Shown: positions 6,603 through 14,087 of the stretch, one piece after another | Numbering within the stretch: position 1 is the first letter of the stretch | How the letters are laid out: each line of letters starts with the position of its first letter | Assembly: GCA_016195265.1 (NCBI GenBank) | Contig: JACPZW010000071.1 | Coordinates: 1-33,438 of the forward strand | Length of the DNA: 33,438 bases | Origin: Acidobacteriota bacterium | Lineage (GTDB): Bacteria; Acidobacteriota; Vicinamibacteria; Vicinamibacterales; CAVVIG01 | Direction: 5' to 3' | Notes under the pieces: model-generated | Told to the model about the DNA's origin: nothing | Database searches by the model: none | The model's input: only the letters and a program-made list of their open reading frames with translations | Made by a program: the position numbers and the translations under genes

Positions 6603-7608
6603 ATTTTCTTCCTGGAAAGAACGACGGCAGCGCGAGATCCCGCATCGTGTGGAGGCCGGGCGCCGCGCTGAGGACCTTCGGAATCGAATTGACCACAATC
6701 GACGCCGTCGCCACGTCGCCGTGGATGCCGCCGGCGATCTTCATCGACAGGCTCGGCGATCCTTCAATCTCCACCGCGTCATAGGTCTCCGGTGACCCGA
6801 GGTACGCCTCCATGTGCAGGCGAATCGCGGGCTCGCCTTTGCGGTACCCGACGCCGTCCTGGATGATCCCGCAGACATAGCCGGGGTCGACGGCGAGGAA
6901 CTCGCTCGAGATCGTCACCGTGGCGAGCTTCGGATGAATCTCGTCGGTGATGCGATCGAGCCGCCAACCGAGCGCGTCGGCGATCATCGCGATCGATTCC
7001 GTCAGACCGACGTGGCGGACGCTGCCGTCCTCCACCTTCTTCTGGAACTGCTCGGTGGTCAGGCCGGCGCCGATCTTCTGCTGGAACGGCAGGCGCCGGA
7101 TGCGCGCGTCTTGCACGCGGTGGACCGCGACGCGATCCACGCGCTCGCAGACGGCGGTCAGCGCGATGGGCAGGGCGTCCATCGCGAAGCCGGGATTGAC
7201 ACCGGTGCCGAGCACGGCGACCTTCGCCTTCCTGGCCCACGCGTCGATCTGCTTCGCCGGCCGCACGTGGGTGTAGGTCGGATACGAGAGCTCCTCGGTC
7301 GTCGAGACAATCGCGCATTTCGCCTTGAGGATCGTCTCGATCTGCGGCATCACCTTCTTGATCGACGAGCTCGTGCACAGCACGACGACGTCCGGCTTCG
7401 CCGACTTGAGGGCTTTGGCGGCGTCGCCCGACACTTTGACGCCCAGCCGCTTGGACAGCCCGACGACGTCACCGAGATCGCGGCCGGCCTTGGCGGCGTC
7501 GATGTCGATCGCGCCGACGATTTTGAATCCGGGGCGCGCGGCCACTTGCTTCACGATGGCGGCGCCAATCGGGCCGAGCCCGAAGTGCATGACTTTGATG
7601 TGCGGCAT
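6601..7608 (-). CDS. DapB-like NAD(P)-dependent dehydrogenase (2,4-diaminopentanoate dehydrogenase-like family)
   Basis: 335 residues from the ATG at 7608. The N-terminal Rossmann motif FGLGPIGAAIV is followed by GAIDIDAAKAGRDLGDVVG. VVLCTSSSI is the strand where DapB-like enzymes hold NAD(P). GTGVNPGFAMDALPI starts the catalytic domain, and the protein ends in PSFFPGRK. This layout fits the DapB-N family members that act as amine or diaminopentanoate dehydrogenases and not lysine-pathway DapB, which is about 250-270 residues and carries a His-His motif not seen here. TATAAT on the minus strand (7623-7618) lies nine bases before the ATG. The physiological substrate is unknown. Confidence 0.8.
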   Translation of the reverse strand: MPHIKVMHFGLGPIGAAIVKQVAARPGFKIVGAIDIDAAKAGRDLGDVVGLSKRLGVKVSGDAAKALKSAKPDVVVLCTSSSIKKVMPQIETILKAKCAIVSTTEELSYPTYTHVRPAKQIDAWARKAKVAVLGTGVNPGFAMDALPIALTAVCERVDRVAVHRVQDARIRRLPFQQKIGAGLTTEQFQKKVEDGSVRHVGLTESIAMIADALGWRLDRITDEIHPKLATVTISSEFLAVDPGYVCGIIQDGVGYRKGEPAIRLHMEAYLGSPETYDAVEIEGSPSLSMKIAGGIHGDVATASIVVNSIPKVLSAAPGLHTMRDLALPSFFPGRK

Positions 7609-7765
7609 AAGGAACGAATTATAGCGCGAGGCTTTGTCGGTGGCGTGTCGTCCACTCGGCACGTCTCTGCCGGCATCGTGAACGGACTCGGCGGTGCTTT
7701 AGCGTGTGCCCGCACCGGGGGCTCGGCGCGTGCAGGCGGACCGATGGCGACGCGCGCGCGAGTCC

Positions 7766-7785
7766 ATGTGCTACAATGTGCTACA
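7766..7785 (+). promoter_or_regulatory. Tandem 10-bp operator and promoter of the phd/vapC pair
   Basis: ATGTGCTACA occurs twice head to tail (7766-7775 and 7776-7785), and the last base is the A of the antitoxin ATG. The junction makes TACAAT (7772-7777), a good -10 hexamer seven bases before the start. The two copies are one helical turn apart, so a repressor could bind both on one face. Phd/VapB antitoxins usually repress their own operon, which fits this position. No ribosome binding site is present, implying a leaderless mRNA. Confidence 0.5.
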
Positions 7786-8072
7786 TGAAGGCCCTGAAGC
7801 GCGTCGGCGTGCGTGAACTGCGACAGAACCTCAGCGTGCATCTCGCCCGCGTCATTCGGGGTGAGACGCTCGAAGTCACCGATCGGGGGCACGCCGTCGC
7901 GGTGCTCGCGCCGCTGCCGCCCACCGAGTCTGTGCTCGATCGGCTGGAGCGGGAAGGACTTCTGATTCGCGCGACGGGTGATCTGCTGGACGGCCTGAAG
8001 CCTGTCAAGCCGCCCTCGCCCGGCTGGGCGGCGCGCGAGCTTCAGCGGCAACGGGCGGATCGGCGCCTGTAA
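7785..8072 (+). CDS. Phd/YefM-type antitoxin
   Basis: 95 residues. The N-terminus KRVGVRELRQNLSVHLARV with GETLEVTDRGHAVAVLAPL is the classic Phd/YefM fold: a helix-turn segment starting G-V-R-E-L-R-Q-N-L and the strand pair V-T-D-R-G-x-x-V-A-V-L. The C-terminal part, rich in Pro and Arg, would wrap the toxin. The ATG at 7785 is preferred over the one at 7776 because it directly follows the tandem operator and gives the family-typical start. The toxin gene begins on the next base after its stop codon. Confidence 0.85.
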   Translation: MKALKRVGVRELRQNLSVHLARVIRGETLEVTDRGHAVAVLAPLPPTESVLDRLEREGLLIRATGDLLDGLKPVKPPSPGWAARELQRQRADRRL

Positions 8073-8471
8073 GTGAACGAGGTCGTCTACCTTGACTCTT
8101 CGGCGATCCTCAAGCTGATCTTCGAAGAATCGGAAACGGAGGCGCTCGCGACCATGCTGCGCGCACGACCGGCGCGCGTCTCGAGCGTCCTGGCGCGTGT
8201 CGAGGTGCTGCGAACCGCGGCGACGGTGCAGGACCGGGTCGTGCTCCATCACGCGCGAACGGTGCTTGCCCGATTGCATCTCATCCGTCCGGACGATCGG
8301 ATCCTGAACGCCGCGATCGCCGTCGAACCGCCACACGTGCGGTCGTTGGACGCGATCCATCTCGCCACCGCGCTCTCTCTCGGCCACCACCTCGCCGGCA
8401 TGGTCGTCTACGATCGCCGGCTCGCCGACGCCGCGCGTCACCACGGCATCACCGTGTGGGCGCCCGCGTGA
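8073..8471 (+). CDS. vapC: PIN-domain toxin VapC
   Basis: 132 residues beginning with GTG at 8073, directly abutting the antitoxin TAA. The PIN acidic residues are visible: VYLDSSAILKL (first Asp), SVLARVEVLR (Glu), RSLDAIHLATAL (Asp) and VVYDRRLADAA (last Asp). VapC enzymes are ribonucleases that stop translation by cutting initiator tRNA or rRNA. It lies 11 bases ahead of the peptidase start on the same strand. The pair is unrelated in antitoxin type to the DUF104/PIN pair at the left of the window. Confidence 0.88.
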   Translation: MNEVVYLDSSAILKLIFEESETEALATMLRARPARVSSVLARVEVLRTAATVQDRVVLHHARTVLARLHLIRPDDRILNAAIAVEPPHVRSLDAIHLATALSLGHHLAGMVVYDRRLADAARHHGITVWAPA

Positions 8472-8482
8472 GCTGGTGTAGC

Positions 8483-10450
8483 ATGCAGCGCATGCGCGGC
8501 GCGCTGCTTGCAATCGTCCTCGTCGCAACACCGTCTGCGGGGGCGGCGGCCCAGCCGGGCCCAACCAGCGCGCCTGGGACGATCGTCCCGCCGCTGTCCC
8601 CACGCAACGCGAACTACACGATCGCCGCGCAACTCGATCCGGCGACACGCACGATCACCGGCTCGGAAACGATCGTCTGGCGCAACATCACTGCGACGCC
8701 GGCCGCTGATCTCGAGTTCCACCTCTACTGGAACGCCTGGAAGAACCCGCGGTCGACGTTCATGCGCGAGCGCGCCCTCTCTCCACAGCCGGGCGCCCGT
8801 CCCACGGCCGCCGACGACTGGTCCCACATCGACGTCTCGTCGATCGTCGTCTCGCGACCCGGATCCGTACCGGCGACGCTGACCGCGTCGAAGCGCTTCA
8901 TCGCGCCAGACGATGACAATCCGGATGACGAGACGGTGATGGCGGTGCCGCTGCCGCAGCCGGTCGCGCCCGGCGAGGCGATCAGCATCGAGGTGACGTG
9001 GACCGCGCGGGTGCCGCGCACGTTCGCGCGCACCGGCACCATCGGCAACTTCTTCTTCATCGCGCAATGGTTTCCCAAGCTCGGCGTCCTGCAGGACGCA
9101 GGCTGGAACTGTCATCAATTTCACGCGGGCACCGAGTTCTTCTCCGACTACGGCGTGTACGACGTCTTGCTGACGCTGCCCAAGGCGTTCATCGCCGGCG
9201 CGACCGGCGTGCTGCGCGAGAAGCGCGACAACGCGGACGGGACGACGACGCACCGCTACTATCAGGAGGACGTACACGATTTCGCGTGGACGACGAGTCC
9301 GGATTACCTCGAGCGCACCGCGCGCTTCGAGCATCCGACGCTCCCGCCGGTCGACATGCGGTTGCTCCTGCAGCCCGAGCACGCCGGCCAGGCCGGGCGG
9401 CACTTCGACGCGACGCGGACGACGCTCAAGTACTACGGCGAGTGGTACGGCGCGTACCCGTACGGGCACATCACGATCGTGGATCCGGCGTTCCAGAGCG
9501 GCGCCGGCGGCATGGAGTACCCGACGCTCTTCACGGCGGGCACGCGCTGGCTCGCGCCCCCGCGCGTGACGACGCCCGAAGGCGTCACCGTGCACGAGGC
9601 CGGCCACCAGTTCTGGTACGGCATCGTCGGCAACAACGAATTCGAAGACGCGTGGATGGACGAGGGGTTCAACACGTTCTCGACTGCGCGCGCCGTCGCG
9701 CAGGTGTACGACCCGAACTACCTCGCGATCCGGTACTTCGGCGGGTTCGTGCCCTGGGTCTTCACGGACGTCGTCGTCAATCGCGAGACAGACGGCAACC
9801 GGCTCGCCGGCTACCGCCGCGACGCGCGCAGCGACGCGCAGTCGACGCCGACGTTCCGGTACTTTCCGTCCACCGGCGGCAGCATCACGTATAACAAGAC
9901 CGGACTCTGGCTGAACACGATGGAGCGCTGGCTCGGATGGCCCGTCGTGCAGAAGATCATGGCGGCGCACTTCGAGAAATGGAAGTTCAGGCATCCCGCG
10001 CCGCAGGACTTCTTCGACACCGCGTCCGCAGTCGCCGGCCGGGATCTGACGCCTTTCTTCGATCAGGTGTATCGCAGCTCGAACGTGTTCGACTACGGCG
10101 TGCAGAGCCTGCAGACCGCACGTGAGGGCGACGGCTATCGAACGACGGTCATCGTGCGGCGGTTCGGCGAGGCGATCTTCCCCGTCGACGTATTGGTCAC
10201 GTTCAAGAACGGCGAACACCTGACCGAACACTGGGACGGCAAGGATCGCTGGAAGCTCTACGCGTACCAGCGTCCCGTGGCGGCGCTGTCGGCCCAGGTG
10301 GATCCGAATCGCGTGCTGCTGCTCGACGTCGACTACACGAATAACTCGAAGACGCTGGAGCCGAAAGGCGCGACGGCGGCGACGAAATGGTCGCTGAAGT
10401 GGATGGTCTGGCTGCAGGACTGCCTGCTCTCGTGGGTGGCGCTCGCATGA
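8483..10450 (+). CDS. Secreted M1-family zinc aminopeptidase
   Basis: About 655 residues from the ATG at 8483 (a second ATG at 8492 is possible). The N-terminus is a signal peptide (MRGALLAIVLVATPSAGAAAQ). The zinc site is complete: HEAGH at residues 371-375 and the third ligand Glu394 in WMDEGF, exactly 18 residues after the second His. GAGGMEYP replaces the GAMEN exopeptidase motif, as is common in this bacterial subgroup. YNKTGLWL precedes the region of the catalytic Tyr. It likely trims peptides in the periplasm or outside the cell. The stop overlaps the next start as ATGA, so the following membrane protein is cotranslated. Confidence 0.87.
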   Translation: MQRMRGALLAIVLVATPSAGAAAQPGPTSAPGTIVPPLSPRNANYTIAAQLDPATRTITGSETIVWRNITATPAADLEFHLYWNAWKNPRSTFMRERALSPQPGARPTAADDWSHIDVSSIVVSRPGSVPATLTASKRFIAPDDDNPDDETVMAVPLPQPVAPGEAISIEVTWTARVPRTFARTGTIGNFFFIAQWFPKLGVLQDAGWNCHQFHAGTEFFSDYGVYDVLLTLPKAFIAGATGVLREKRDNADGTTTHRYYQEDVHDFAWTTSPDYLERTARFEHPTLPPVDMRLLLQPEHAGQAGRHFDATRTTLKYYGEWYGAYPYGHITIVDPAFQSGAGGMEYPTLFTAGTRWLAPPRVTTPEGVTVHEAGHQFWYGIVGNNEFEDAWMDEGFNTFSTARAVAQVYDPNYLAIRYFGGFVPWVFTDVVVNRETDGNRLAGYRRDARSDAQSTPTFRYFPSTGGSITYNKTGLWLNTMERWLGWPVVQKIMAAHFEKWKFRHPAPQDFFDTASAVAGRDLTPFFDQVYRSSNVFDYGVQSLQTAREGDGYRTTVIVRRFGEAIFPVDVLVTFKNGEHLTEHWDGKDRWKLYAYQRPVAALSAQVDPNRVLLLDVDYTNNSKTLEPKGATAATKWSLKWMVWLQDCLLSWVALA

Positions 10451-11448
10451 CTGTCCTGGCCGCGTGGCGGGACGGCGCGCGTCGAGTGACCCGCGCGCCC
10501 GCGCTGCTGGCAGGCGTGTGGGCGCTGACGCTGCTCGTCAGCCTGCCGCTCACGATCGCGCTGCGCGGCATGCTCGAGCAGCATCTCGGCCACAGCCTCG
10601 CGGCGGAGACCGCCGCGAGCGGCGTCAACTCCGACTGGATGCAGGAATTCAGCGATCAGGCGACCGGACTCGGCGTCACGTTCAAGCCGACGGTGATTGG
10701 CGCCGGCGCCGTCCTCGACAACCTCAGCGCGTTTCTCGACAACACGACGCGGCCGGTCGTCATCGTCGGCGCCGCGTCCGCCTACGTCGTCCTGTGGATC
10801 TTCGTCGCCGGCGGCATCATCGATCGGTACGCGCGGGATCGCGCGACGCGCGCGCCCGGCTTCTTCGCGGCCAGCGGCGTGTATTTCTTCCGGTTCCTGC
10901 AGCTGGCCGTCGTTCAGGGGATCGTGTACGCCGTCGTGTTCGGCGTCGTCCACGGTTGGCTGTTCGATCGGCTCTATCCGCGGCTGACCCACGACGTCTG
11001 GGTCGAAACGACCGCGTTCGCCTACCGCGCGGCGCTCTACGCCGTCTTTGGCGCGCTCGTCGCCGCCTGCACCGTCGTCTTCGATTACGCGAAGGTCCGC
11101 GCGGTCGTGGAAGATCGCCGGAGCATGCCGGGCGCGATTGCGGGCGCGCTGCGCTTCATCCAGCGAAACGCCGGCGCGGCGCTGTTGTTGTTCGTCGCAA
11201 ACTTCGCGGCGTTTCTGATCGTCGTCGGACTGTATGCCGCCGTCGCGCCCGGAGCGGGCGGCGCCGGCGTGTCGATGTGGATCGCGTTCGCCGCCGGCCA
11301 GCTCTACGTGATCGCGCGTCTGTGGGTGAAGCTCACGTGCTGGGCGTCGGAGACGGCGCTCTTCCAGGGCCGGTTCGCGCACGCGGGCTACGTCGCGCGA
11401 CGTGACGAGGTCTGGCCCGAGTCTCCGGCCGCGGAAGCGATTCTTTAG
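10447..11448 (+). CDS. Multi-span integral membrane protein, unknown function
   Basis: 333 residues starting at the ATG of an ATGA overlap with the peptidase gene. Hydrophobic segments lie near residues 19-39, 101-123, 146-170, 190-215, 238-262 and 270-292, with cytoplasmic Arg-rich loops such as RDRATRA and EDRRSMPG. There is a large non-membrane loop between the first two segments. No motif identifies a transporter or enzyme. The layout resembles the multi-span membrane proteins often placed after secreted peptidases in this group. Its last 116 bases overlap, antisense, the end of the phosphatase gene. Confidence 0.75.
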   Translation: MTVLAAWRDGARRVTRAPALLAGVWALTLLVSLPLTIALRGMLEQHLGHSLAAETAASGVNSDWMQEFSDQATGLGVTFKPTVIGAGAVLDNLSAFLDNTTRPVVIVGAASAYVVLWIFVAGGIIDRYARDRATRAPGFFAASGVYFFRFLQLAVVQGIVYAVVFGVVHGWLFDRLYPRLTHDVWVETTAFAYRAALYAVFGALVAACTVVFDYAKVRAVVEDRRSMPGAIAGALRFIQRNAGAALLLFVANFAAFLIVVGLYAAVAPGAGGAGVSMWIAFAAGQLYVIARLWVKLTCWASETALFQGRFAHAGYVARRDEVWPESPAAEAIL

Positions 11449-13096
11449 CGAGCGCTTCGGTCAGCGCGCGTCCCTGCGCGCGCGGCAGCGTGATGCCGGC
11501 CAGAAACGCGAGCGTCGGCGCGACGTCGATCGGGCTCGCCGGCGCAAGATACTCGCCTTTCGCGATCCCCGCGCCCAGGAGCAGCAGCGGCACGTGCGTG
11601 TCGTAGCCGTATCCCGTGCCGTGCGTCGTGCCGTCCACCTGCAGCATCCAGTACGGTTTGGGCACGACCGCGAGATCGCCGCTGCGATCCGCGAAGTAGC
11701 CCCGCGCGAGCTGACGGCCGATCGGATCGCCGTCGAATCGGCCCGCCGCCAGCTCGTCGCGCGTGTACACCGTCAGTACGCCTGGGACGTGGCTGATGGC
11801 GGCGCGGACATCGGCCAGCACGGCCGGCTCCGTGCGCAGCTTTTCATACGCGCCCTTCCGCAAGTACAGCTCGGTGAAGATGACGCGGTTGACCCACGGC
11901 CCAGGGCCAAACGCGTTCGTGAGCACACGCTCGGCCGCCGACGTCACATTGGCTTCCCTGATGCGGCCGGCGTCGAGACCTTCGGCCTGCGCGCGCTCAG
12001 GAAGAGGCGCGACGCCGTGATCGGCGGTCAACGCCACGGTGTAGCGTCCGGGGCCGGCCAGATGGTCGAGGCCGGCCAGGAAATCGCCCAGCGTGCGATC
12101 GAGGCGGATCAGGATGTCCTGGATCTCGTGGCTGTTGGGCCCGAAGTCGTGGCCGACCTTGTCGAGCGACGAGAAGCTGATCGCGATCATGTTCGTCCGG
12201 CCGCCCGCGGTGGCGAGCTTCATGTGATCGGCGACGTCGAGCGCCATCTTCGCGAGGAACTCGTCGGCGAACGGGCTGCTCTGCCACTGATCGTAGAAGG
12301 TCCGGTCCGGCGCCGCACCCGCGCCGGACAACGCGTGCGGAAACGCCGACGTCAGCCCCTTGGTCGGATGCGCGCCGATCGCGGGATCCTCGTAGAGATA
12401 GCTGCGCTTCGGCAGCGACCGATCCCAGACCTTCCCGAAGTCCTTCTCGACCGGATTGCGCGTGATGAAGTCAGCGACCTCGGGCACGGGCCGCGGTGAA
12501 AACGCCGTGGACGTCACCCAGGCGCCGCTGTCGTCGAACCACGCGATAGCATCCGGCCGATGACCGCCGAGCGTGACCGTCGATCGCGCCTTGAGCGAGA
12601 ACGCAATTGTCCTGCCCGCGGGACTCAGCTGCGCGCGCAGCTCGTCGGCCAGCGCCGGCGCCAGCATTCGGATTGCGCTCTCGCCGGACGCCGAGACGGG
12701 TTTGCCGTAGCTGATGATCGTCGCGCGATCGTCATCGGTGCACGTGACCTGCCGGCCCGCGCCGCGATCCCACCACGCGTTGAGGATCATGCCGTGCACG
12801 GACGGCACGGCGCCCGTGCTGATGCTCGAGTGGCCGACGCAGGTGACCGTGTTGAAGTACGGATAGTCCACCTGCCGGAACCACGCGCCGTCGGTGACGA
12901 GGCGGCGCAGCCCGCGCGACCATTGCCGATGGAACTTGTCGATGTAATCGGCGCGCATCTGATCGACGGACAGCAGCACGAGGAGCTTCGGCGTGCGATC
13001 GCCGGCCGCCATGCGCGACGGCGCAGGCTCCTGACCGGAGATGAGCGCGGAGACAGACACGCATCCCGCGAGGGCAGCGAGGAACAGACGACGCAT
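11333..13096 (-). CDS. PafA-type alkaline phosphatase / phosphodiesterase-superfamily protein, secreted
   Basis: 587 residues with a signal peptide (MRRLFLAALAGCVSVSALIS). Metal and catalytic features of the alkaline phosphatase superfamily are present: SVDQMRADY (Asp45, metal ligand), TVTCVGHSSISTG with Thr85 as probable nucleophile, SVHGMI, SSLDKVGHDFGPNSHE and TADHGVAPLPE. This is the calcium/zinc PafA-like group that uses Thr and releases phosphate from monoesters. The start lies 14 bases after the stop of the response regulator gene on the same strand, so they are probably cotranscribed. The last 38 or so residues, after the usual family end at GRALTEALAKE, are arginine/proline-rich and overlap the convergent gene by 116 bases. 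Confidence 0.82.
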   Translation of the reverse strand: MRRLFLAALAGCVSVSALISGQEPAPSRMAAGDRTPKLLVLLSVDQMRADYIDKFHRQWSRGLRRLVTDGAWFRQVDYPYFNTVTCVGHSSISTGAVPSVHGMILNAWWDRGAGRQVTCTDDDRATIISYGKPVSASGESAIRMLAPALADELRAQLSPAGRTIAFSLKARSTVTLGGHRPDAIAWFDDSGAWVTSTAFSPRPVPEVADFITRNPVEKDFGKVWDRSLPKRSYLYEDPAIGAHPTKGLTSAFPHALSGAGAAPDRTFYDQWQSSPFADEFLAKMALDVADHMKLATAGGRTNMIAISFSSLDKVGHDFGPNSHEIQDILIRLDRTLGDFLAGLDHLAGPGRYTVALTADHGVAPLPERAQAEGLDAGRIREANVTSAAERVLTNAFGPGPWVNRVIFTELYLRKGAYEKLRTEPAVLADVRAAISHVPGVLTVYTRDELAAGRFDGDPIGRQLARGYFADRSGDLAVVPKPYWMLQVDGTTHGTGYGYDTHVPLLLLGAGIAKGEYLAPASPIDVAPTLAFLAGITLPRAQGRALTEALAKESLPRPETRARPRHVARRSPRARTGPGRAPSPTPST

Positions 13097-13110
13097 GGAC
13101 GCCGATTATT

Positions 13111-13905
13111 TCACACTTGAACGTCGGCGAACTTGTAGCCCACGCCCCACACGGTCAGCAGGAAGCGCGGGCGCGCGGGCGCGCGCTCGATGCGGCGGCG
13201 CAGCCGCTTGACGAGCGTGTCGACGCTGCGGACCGTCACAAATGTATCGCCGCGCCAGATCTTCGACAGCAGCGCCTCGCGGCTGAAGACGATGCCCGCG
13301 TGCGAGGCCAGCAGATATAACAGGCGGAATTCCTGGTCCGTCAGATCCACGTCGCGCGCTTCAATCCGCACGCGCCGCCGCGCCGGATCGATCTCGACGC
13401 CGTGCACGCGGATCGGCGGGCTGACCTCGTCGCCGGTCGCGCCGTTCCTGAGGCGCGCCGCCCCGGCACCACCGGCCGCCGGCACGCGCGGCCGCCGCAG
13501 CAGCGCGCGTGCCCGCGCGATGAACTCGCGCACGCCGAACGGCTTGGTCAGGTAATCGTCGGCGCCGCTCTCGAGGCCGGCGACCTTGTCCGATTCCTCC
13601 CGGCGCGCCGTCAGCATCAGGATCGGCACGTCGTGGTTGGTGCGCCCCCTGCGCACGGCGCGGCACACGCCGAGGCCGTCCAGGCCGGGGATCATCACGT
13701 CGAGCACGATCAGGTCGAACCGCTCGGATTCCGTCCGCTTCAGCGCCTCCGGACCGTCTCCAACTCCGTCGCAGGCATAGCCTTCCAGTCCCAGGTGCAG
13801 GCACACAAGCTCGCGGATGTTGGGTTCGTCCTCGACGACGAGCACGCGGGGCGGCACGGTCTTTTCAGTTTTTCCGGGGGCGATCCATTCGGGCGACACA
13901 TTCAT
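13111..13905 (-). CDS. OmpR/PhoB-type response regulator
   Basis: 264 residues. The receiver domain has the acidic pair Glu25-Asp26, phosphoacceptor Asp69 in LIVLDVMIPG, Thr99 in MLTA and Lys121 in LTKPFG. A linker of about 30 residues leads to a winged-helix DNA-binding domain (about 165-262) with DLTDQEFRLLYLLASHAG, VFSREALLSKIW, VRSVDTLVKRLRRRIE and VWGVGYKF. No histidine kinase is adjacent, so its partner is unknown. The phosphatase gene follows 14 bases downstream, which raises the possibility of phosphate-linked control, but no Pho-box-like repeat is evident. Confidence 0.9.
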   Translation of the reverse strand: MNVSPEWIAPGKTEKTVPPRVLVVEDEPNIRELVCLHLGLEGYACDGVGDGPEALKRTESERFDLIVLDVMIPGLDGLGVCRAVRRGRTNHDVPILMLTARREESDKVAGLESGADDYLTKPFGVREFIARARALLRRPRVPAAGGAGAARLRNGATGDEVSPPIRVHGVEIDPARRRVRIEARDVDLTDQEFRLLYLLASHAGIVFSREALLSKIWRGDTFVTVRSVDTLVKRLRRRIERAPARPRFLLTVWGVGYKFADVQV

Positions 13906-14087
13906 GATGTCTCACTCAGACAGGACGGCAGGCGCTGGCGTTACTCTTGGACGACGCACGCGGTGCGTTGGCTCGGGTGTACACGCTTGTCATCGCCTAC
14001 ACGCGCGTAGCCCTGCTTCGGAATACGAACCCCGGGGCCCTTCCGTTTAGGGCCGCGCGGGGCACGGCGGAAGGATTTGATAAAGAC
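13906..14087. other. Intergenic region between transketolase and response regulator genes
   Basis: Both flanking genes are on the minus strand. The segment contains a GC-rich palindromic patch near 14036-14080 (GGGGCCC and GGGCCGCGCGGGGC) that could be the transketolase terminator. I see no tRNA fold, repeat array or convincing reading frame. The promoter of the regulator must lie at its left side, but no clear -10 stands out. Confidence 0.35.

Noticed and set aside
8438..10231. 597-codon minus-strand reading frame
   Set aside because: Shadow of the M1 aminopeptidase gene, which has a complete zinc site and signal peptide.
13906..14087. Possible small RNA or tRNA in the GC-rich intergenic patch
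   Set aside because: No cloverleaf or conserved RNA motif is visible; the palindromic patch is more simply a terminator.
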